Below, in pieces: positions 4,634 through 7,123 of a DNA stretch of 7,123 nucleotides (position 1 is the first letter of the stretch; each line of letters begins with the position of its first letter). Source of the DNA: G020351775 sp039588335 (GTDB lineage Bacteria > Gemmatimonadota > Gemmatimonadetes > Gemmatimonadales > GWC2-71-9). The notes beneath the pieces are model-generated. The model had not been told where the DNA came from and ran no database searches. It saw only the letters and a list, made by a program, of their open reading frames with translations. Position numbers and translations under genes: made by a program. Location: assembly GCA_039588335.1 (NCBI GenBank), contig JBDGZZ010000281.1, forward strand, positions 1-7,123, read 5' to 3'.

Positions 4634-6255
4634 ACCCACGCCCATCGATGCAAAAACTCGAAGAGGGGGATGTTCGCATCCAGCCGACGTCGTTCCCGTG
4701 GCGCAGTATCCAGCGGGCGTCCGTCTCACCACACGGCATGGTGTCGACGGCTCATCACCGAGCGACGGACATTGGCATCCGTGTACTCGAAGAGGGTGGA
4801 AACGCAATGGACGCGGCCGTGGCATGCGCTTTTGCGCTGGGTGTGTGTGAGCCCGCCGCTTCGGGACTCGGTGGACAGACAATGATGCTCATCTATCACG
4901 CGCCGAGCCGCAACAAGGTGGCACTGGACGGATCTTCCCGGGCACCGTACGCGGCGGCGCCCGGTAGCCTGAAGCGTGCTGAAATACGCCGTGGATACCG
5001 CGCTTCGACTGTTCCGAGTACACCCGCCGTACTCGCTTACGCGCTCGAGAACTATGGGACTCGCGAACTTAGCGCGATTCTTGAACCCGCTATTCAACTT
5101 GCCGAAAATGGGTATCAAGTGTCGCCACTGCAACGGGCGCTCACTCGCCGCGAACGTCCGTACCTCAAGAAGACCAGCGCGGCTCAGTTCTTCCTGGTCG
5201 AAGGGAGAAAGTCACCACCCGTTGGTCACAAACTCTGCCAGCCGGCCCTGGCAGAAACGTTACGGCGCATTGCGCGACACGGCGTGGAGGATTTCTATAC
5301 GGGTTCCATCGCTCGTTCGATTTTAAGCGACATGGAACACAACGATGGCCTCATTAAGGCAGAGGATCTTGCCCAGATACCGTGGCCCATCGAGCGCCGG
5401 CCAATAACGGGACAGCTCGGAGCAGCGCGGGTTTTTACGATGCCACCACCTGGGGCAGGCCGTACCCTAATCGAAATGCTCAATATCATTAGTCACATGA
5501 AACCCCGGGAGTACGATCCGGATACACCTCGCGGGGCAACGATTCTTGCAGGCATCATTCGTCAGGCGTTTCTCGATCGCAAGGACCGCCCGTTCGATCC
5601 GAGCTTCTACGCTCAGGTGGACGAACGTCACATGCTTGATCCCGAATACGCGAAGCGTGTGGCACGTGAAGCGCGGAAGCGCGTCCCGCTCCACGGTGAA
5701 ACGACACACCTCTCGGTTATGGATCGAGAGGGAAGTGTGGTGGCGCTCACGCAATCGATCGAGAGTGTATTCGGCTCGTGCGTTGCCAACCCCGAACTTG
5801 GGTCTTTGTATAACAACTATATGTCGGCCTTCGAACACAAGGATATGTCCCATCCGCATCACCTGCGGCCGGGTGCTGTGCCGTGGGCGAGTGTTGCTCC
5901 GACAATTGTACTTCGTGGGCGCAGGCCCTGGTTGGCCATCGGTTCGCCGGGAAGCGAGCGAATTACACCATCGATCTTGCAGGTATTGATCCGACTGGCG
6001 AAGGGTTATTCGCTGTACGAGGCCGTCGAGGCTCCGAGATTGCATTGTTCGCTCCAGGGAACGGTGTCGATCGAAAGTGGGCGGATGCATCCCGACGTAC
6101 CGGACGCGCTGGAAAAAGCGGGCCACAGTGTGACGGTACGAGATCCGTATGCATTCTACATGGGCTGCGTTCAGGCGGTGATGCGAGAGGGGGCGCATTT
6201 TCATGGTGCAGCCGATCCGCGTCGTGACGGTGCGGCTGGAGGTCCGCTAAAATGA
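4630..6255 (+). CDS. Gamma-glutamyltransferase-family Ntn hydrolase without signal peptide
   Basis: This 541-residue protein of the GGT family matures by self-cleavage before a threonine that then acts as the N-terminal nucleophile. The cleavage site is visible at GE/TTHLSVMD, making T358 the likely catalytic residue, with a large subunit of about 357 and a small one of about 184 residues. Other family marks are HGMVSTAH...A at 35-45, EEGGNAMDAAVA at 54-65, SGLGGQ at 78-83, SLYNN at 392-396, APTIV at 423-427 and GSPGSERI at 438-445. Several positions that bind the gamma-glutamyl group in E. coli GGT differ here, so the substrate may not be a gamma-glutamyl compound. No hydrophobic leader is present, unlike periplasmic GGT, so a cytoplasmic location is inferred. 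The TTG at 4630 is chosen because it overlaps the previous stop as TTGA; an ATG at 4648 is possible. It overlaps the next gene by ATGA. Confidence 0.85.
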   Translation: MNPRPSMQKLEEGDVRIQPTSFPWRSIQRASVSPHGMVSTAHHRATDIGIRVLEEGGNAMDAAVACAFALGVCEPAASGLGGQTMMLIYHAPSRNKVALDGSSRAPYAAAPGSLKRAEIRRGYRASTVPSTPAVLAYALENYGTRELSAILEPAIQLAENGYQVSPLQRALTRRERPYLKKTSAAQFFLVEGRKSPPVGHKLCQPALAETLRRIARHGVEDFYTGSIARSILSDMEHNDGLIKAEDLAQIPWPIERRPITGQLGAARVFTMPPPGAGRTLIEMLNIISHMKPREYDPDTPRGATILAGIIRQAFLDRKDRPFDPSFYAQVDERHMLDPEYAKRVAREARKRVPLHGETTHLSVMDREGSVVALTQSIESVFGSCVANPELGSLYNNYMSAFEHKDMSHPHHLRPGAVPWASVAPTIVLRGRRPWLAIGSPGSERITPSILQVLIRLAKGYSLYEAVEAPRLHCSLQGTVSIESGRMHPDVPDALEKAGHSVTVRDPYAFYMGCVQAVMREGAHFHGAADPRRDGAAGGPLK

Positions 6256-6959
6256 AGCTGCCCATTCTGGTGTCGGTTCCGCACGCAGGGACGATGATGC
6301 CGGACGAGGTGAAGCACGTTACACGTATTGCTGGGGACGACATTATCAAGGACGGTGACGAACAGGCCGCCGAGATTTATCTCCCGCTTCGAGACCACGT
6401 CGCACAGTTGGTGACCACCGATATTGCCCGCGCGTTTGTCGATCTCAACCGTGAGCCGGATGATTTTCGGAAAGACGGCGTCATCAAGACACATACCTGT
6501 TGGGATGTTCCCATCTATGACAGTGCGCCCGATGATGAAGTTGTTGCCAAACTGCTGCAGCGGTATTACTCGCCGTATCACGAGAAGCTCAAGGAGCTGG
6601 CACTCGCTGGCGACGTGCGGGTGGGTGTCGATTGCCACACGATGGTGGCCCACGGTCCGCCGGTTGGGCCCGATCCTGGGCAACCGCGGCCGGCGGCGTG
6701 CGTGAGCGATGCTGAAGGCACGTGCGACCGGAGTTGGACCGAAGAGCTTGTAAGGGAGTTAGCCGAGGTGCTGGGCGGGGAGGTCCGCATCAATGACCCG
6801 TTCAAGGGTGGGTACATAACGCGCAAGCACGCTAGTGAGCTCCCGTGGCTCCAGCTTGAGATCTCGCGCGGTGATTTCGCTTCAGTCGAAGAGAAGGCGT
6901 TCGCCGTCCGCAAAGCAATGAGAAACTGGTCCAAGCGAGTTCTCGGCTTGACCCTATGA
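6252..6959 (+). CDS. N-formylglutamate amidohydrolase-family protein
   Basis: The 235-residue product carries the marks of the N-formylglutamate amidohydrolase (HutG-type) family: SVPHAG at 8-13, DLNREP at 64-69, YYSPYH at 105-110, VDCHTM at 126-131, NDPFKGGYIT at 181-190 and LQLEISRG at 200-207. The conserved histidines and acidic residues are the likely metal and catalytic centre, though I cannot assign each one. Characterised members split N-formyl-L-glutamate into formate and glutamate in histidine breakdown. No hut gene is nearby, so here it may remove an acyl group from, or open, a related amide made in the same pathway. The ATG at 6252 has GGAGG at 6238-6242, 9 nt upstream, and overlaps the preceding stop as ATGA, indicating translational coupling. 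No signal peptide is seen. It is the last gene of the operon. Confidence 0.88.
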   Translation: MKLPILVSVPHAGTMMPDEVKHVTRIAGDDIIKDGDEQAAEIYLPLRDHVAQLVTTDIARAFVDLNREPDDFRKDGVIKTHTCWDVPIYDSAPDDEVVAKLLQRYYSPYHEKLKELALAGDVRVGVDCHTMVAHGPPVGPDPGQPRPAACVSDAEGTCDRSWTEELVRELAEVLGGEVRINDPFKGGYITRKHASELPWLQLEISRGDFASVEEKAFAVRKAMRNWSKRVLGLTL

Positions 6960-7054
6960 CGGGGCGTTTGTCCGCTGTGTAAACACAGGAGCGACATGCG
7001 ATTTCCGGTGAAACTGTGAGCCAGGATTTTGAGGTTAGAGTCTCTGGAGACGGG

Positions 7055-7123
7055 CTTCTAGGCGGTGAGTAGGGCCTGTACGAACGGTTCAAAAGTTCGA
7101 GGTTCGTATTGTCCGGCCCGCCA
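7055..7123 (+). repeat. Intergenic repeat, copy 3 (cut at window end)
   Basis: This copy is identical to copy 1 (366-434) except one A-to-T change at 7066, and it runs to the final CCA exactly at the window end. It lies 95 nt past the last gene of the operon, so all three copies sit behind + strand genes in the same orientation. The accompanying terminator hairpin would begin about 11-12 nt beyond the window. The preceding 6960-7054 stretch holds no credible gene; it contains a short inverted repeat at 6975-6988. Confidence 0.85.

Noticed and set aside
5467..6204. A 245-residue reverse-strand frame opposite the GGT-family gene
   Set aside because: The forward frame carries unmistakable GGT motifs, including TTHLSV; the reverse product is rich in Arg, His and Thr without any motif.
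6996..7019. Seven-residue reading frame after an AGGAG-like site
   Set aside because: It is too short to support as a gene, and the ribosome-site match could be chance.
366..7123. Integron cassette array with attC sites
   Set aside because: The repeats follow genes in the same orientation, which is cassette-like, but the RYYYAAC and GTTRRRY core sites are not found at their ends, one module would be a 4.9-kb three-gene cassette, and no integron integrase is present.
366..7123. CRISPR array
   Set aside because: Only three copies, separated by 1.7 and 4.9 kb of genes; there are no regular spacers and no cas genes.

Overview
The window suggests a Gram-negative, moderately GC-rich bacterium, plausibly a proteobacterium. 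It encodes exported c-type cytochrome and SnoaL-like proteins with Sec-type signal peptides, uses strong AGGAGG-type ribosome sites, and mixes ATG, GTG and TTG starts. No ribosomal or taxonomic marker is present, so nothing narrower can be claimed. All supported genes lie on the + strand.

Layout. (1) Positions 1-363 are the 3' end of a small membrane protein gene that enters from the left edge. (2) Positions 366-480 hold copy 1 of an intergenic repeat: a 69-nt tRNA-3'-end-like module ending in CCA, followed by a terminator-like hairpin. (3) Positions 564-2111 are a two-gene unit: a secreted monoheme cytochrome c, then a secreted double SnoaL/NTF2-like protein whose second domain is frameshifted and apparently shortened. 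An 11-position hairpin separates the two genes. (4) Positions 2132-2243 hold copy 2 of the repeat, followed by a second, unrelated terminator-like hairpin (2360-2408) and a candidate promoter. (5) Positions 2483-6959 are a tightly coupled three-gene operon with 4-nt overlaps at both junctions: a D-Ala-D-Ala-ligase-like ATP-grasp domain fused to a degenerate M20-like peptidase domain, a leaderless gamma-glutamyltransferase-family Ntn hydrolase, and an N-formylglutamate-amidohydrolase-family protein. (6) Positions 7055-7123 are copy 3 of the repeat, cut by the window end.

How the genes may work together. The operon pairs one predicted amide-bond-forming domain with three domains from amide-hydrolysing families, all apparently cytoplasmic. 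Two of them carry substitutions at family-defining sites: the M20 metal ligands, and the GGT gamma-glutamyl-binding residues. This fits a small system that makes and turns over a peptide-like or acyl-amino-acid compound distinct from D-Ala-D-Ala, glutathione or histidine catabolites. The substrate cannot be read from the sequence. The operon and the three-copy repeat are the two most interesting things here. The repeat's terminator hairpin shows a compensatory base change between copies, and each copy sits at the 3' end of a + strand unit.
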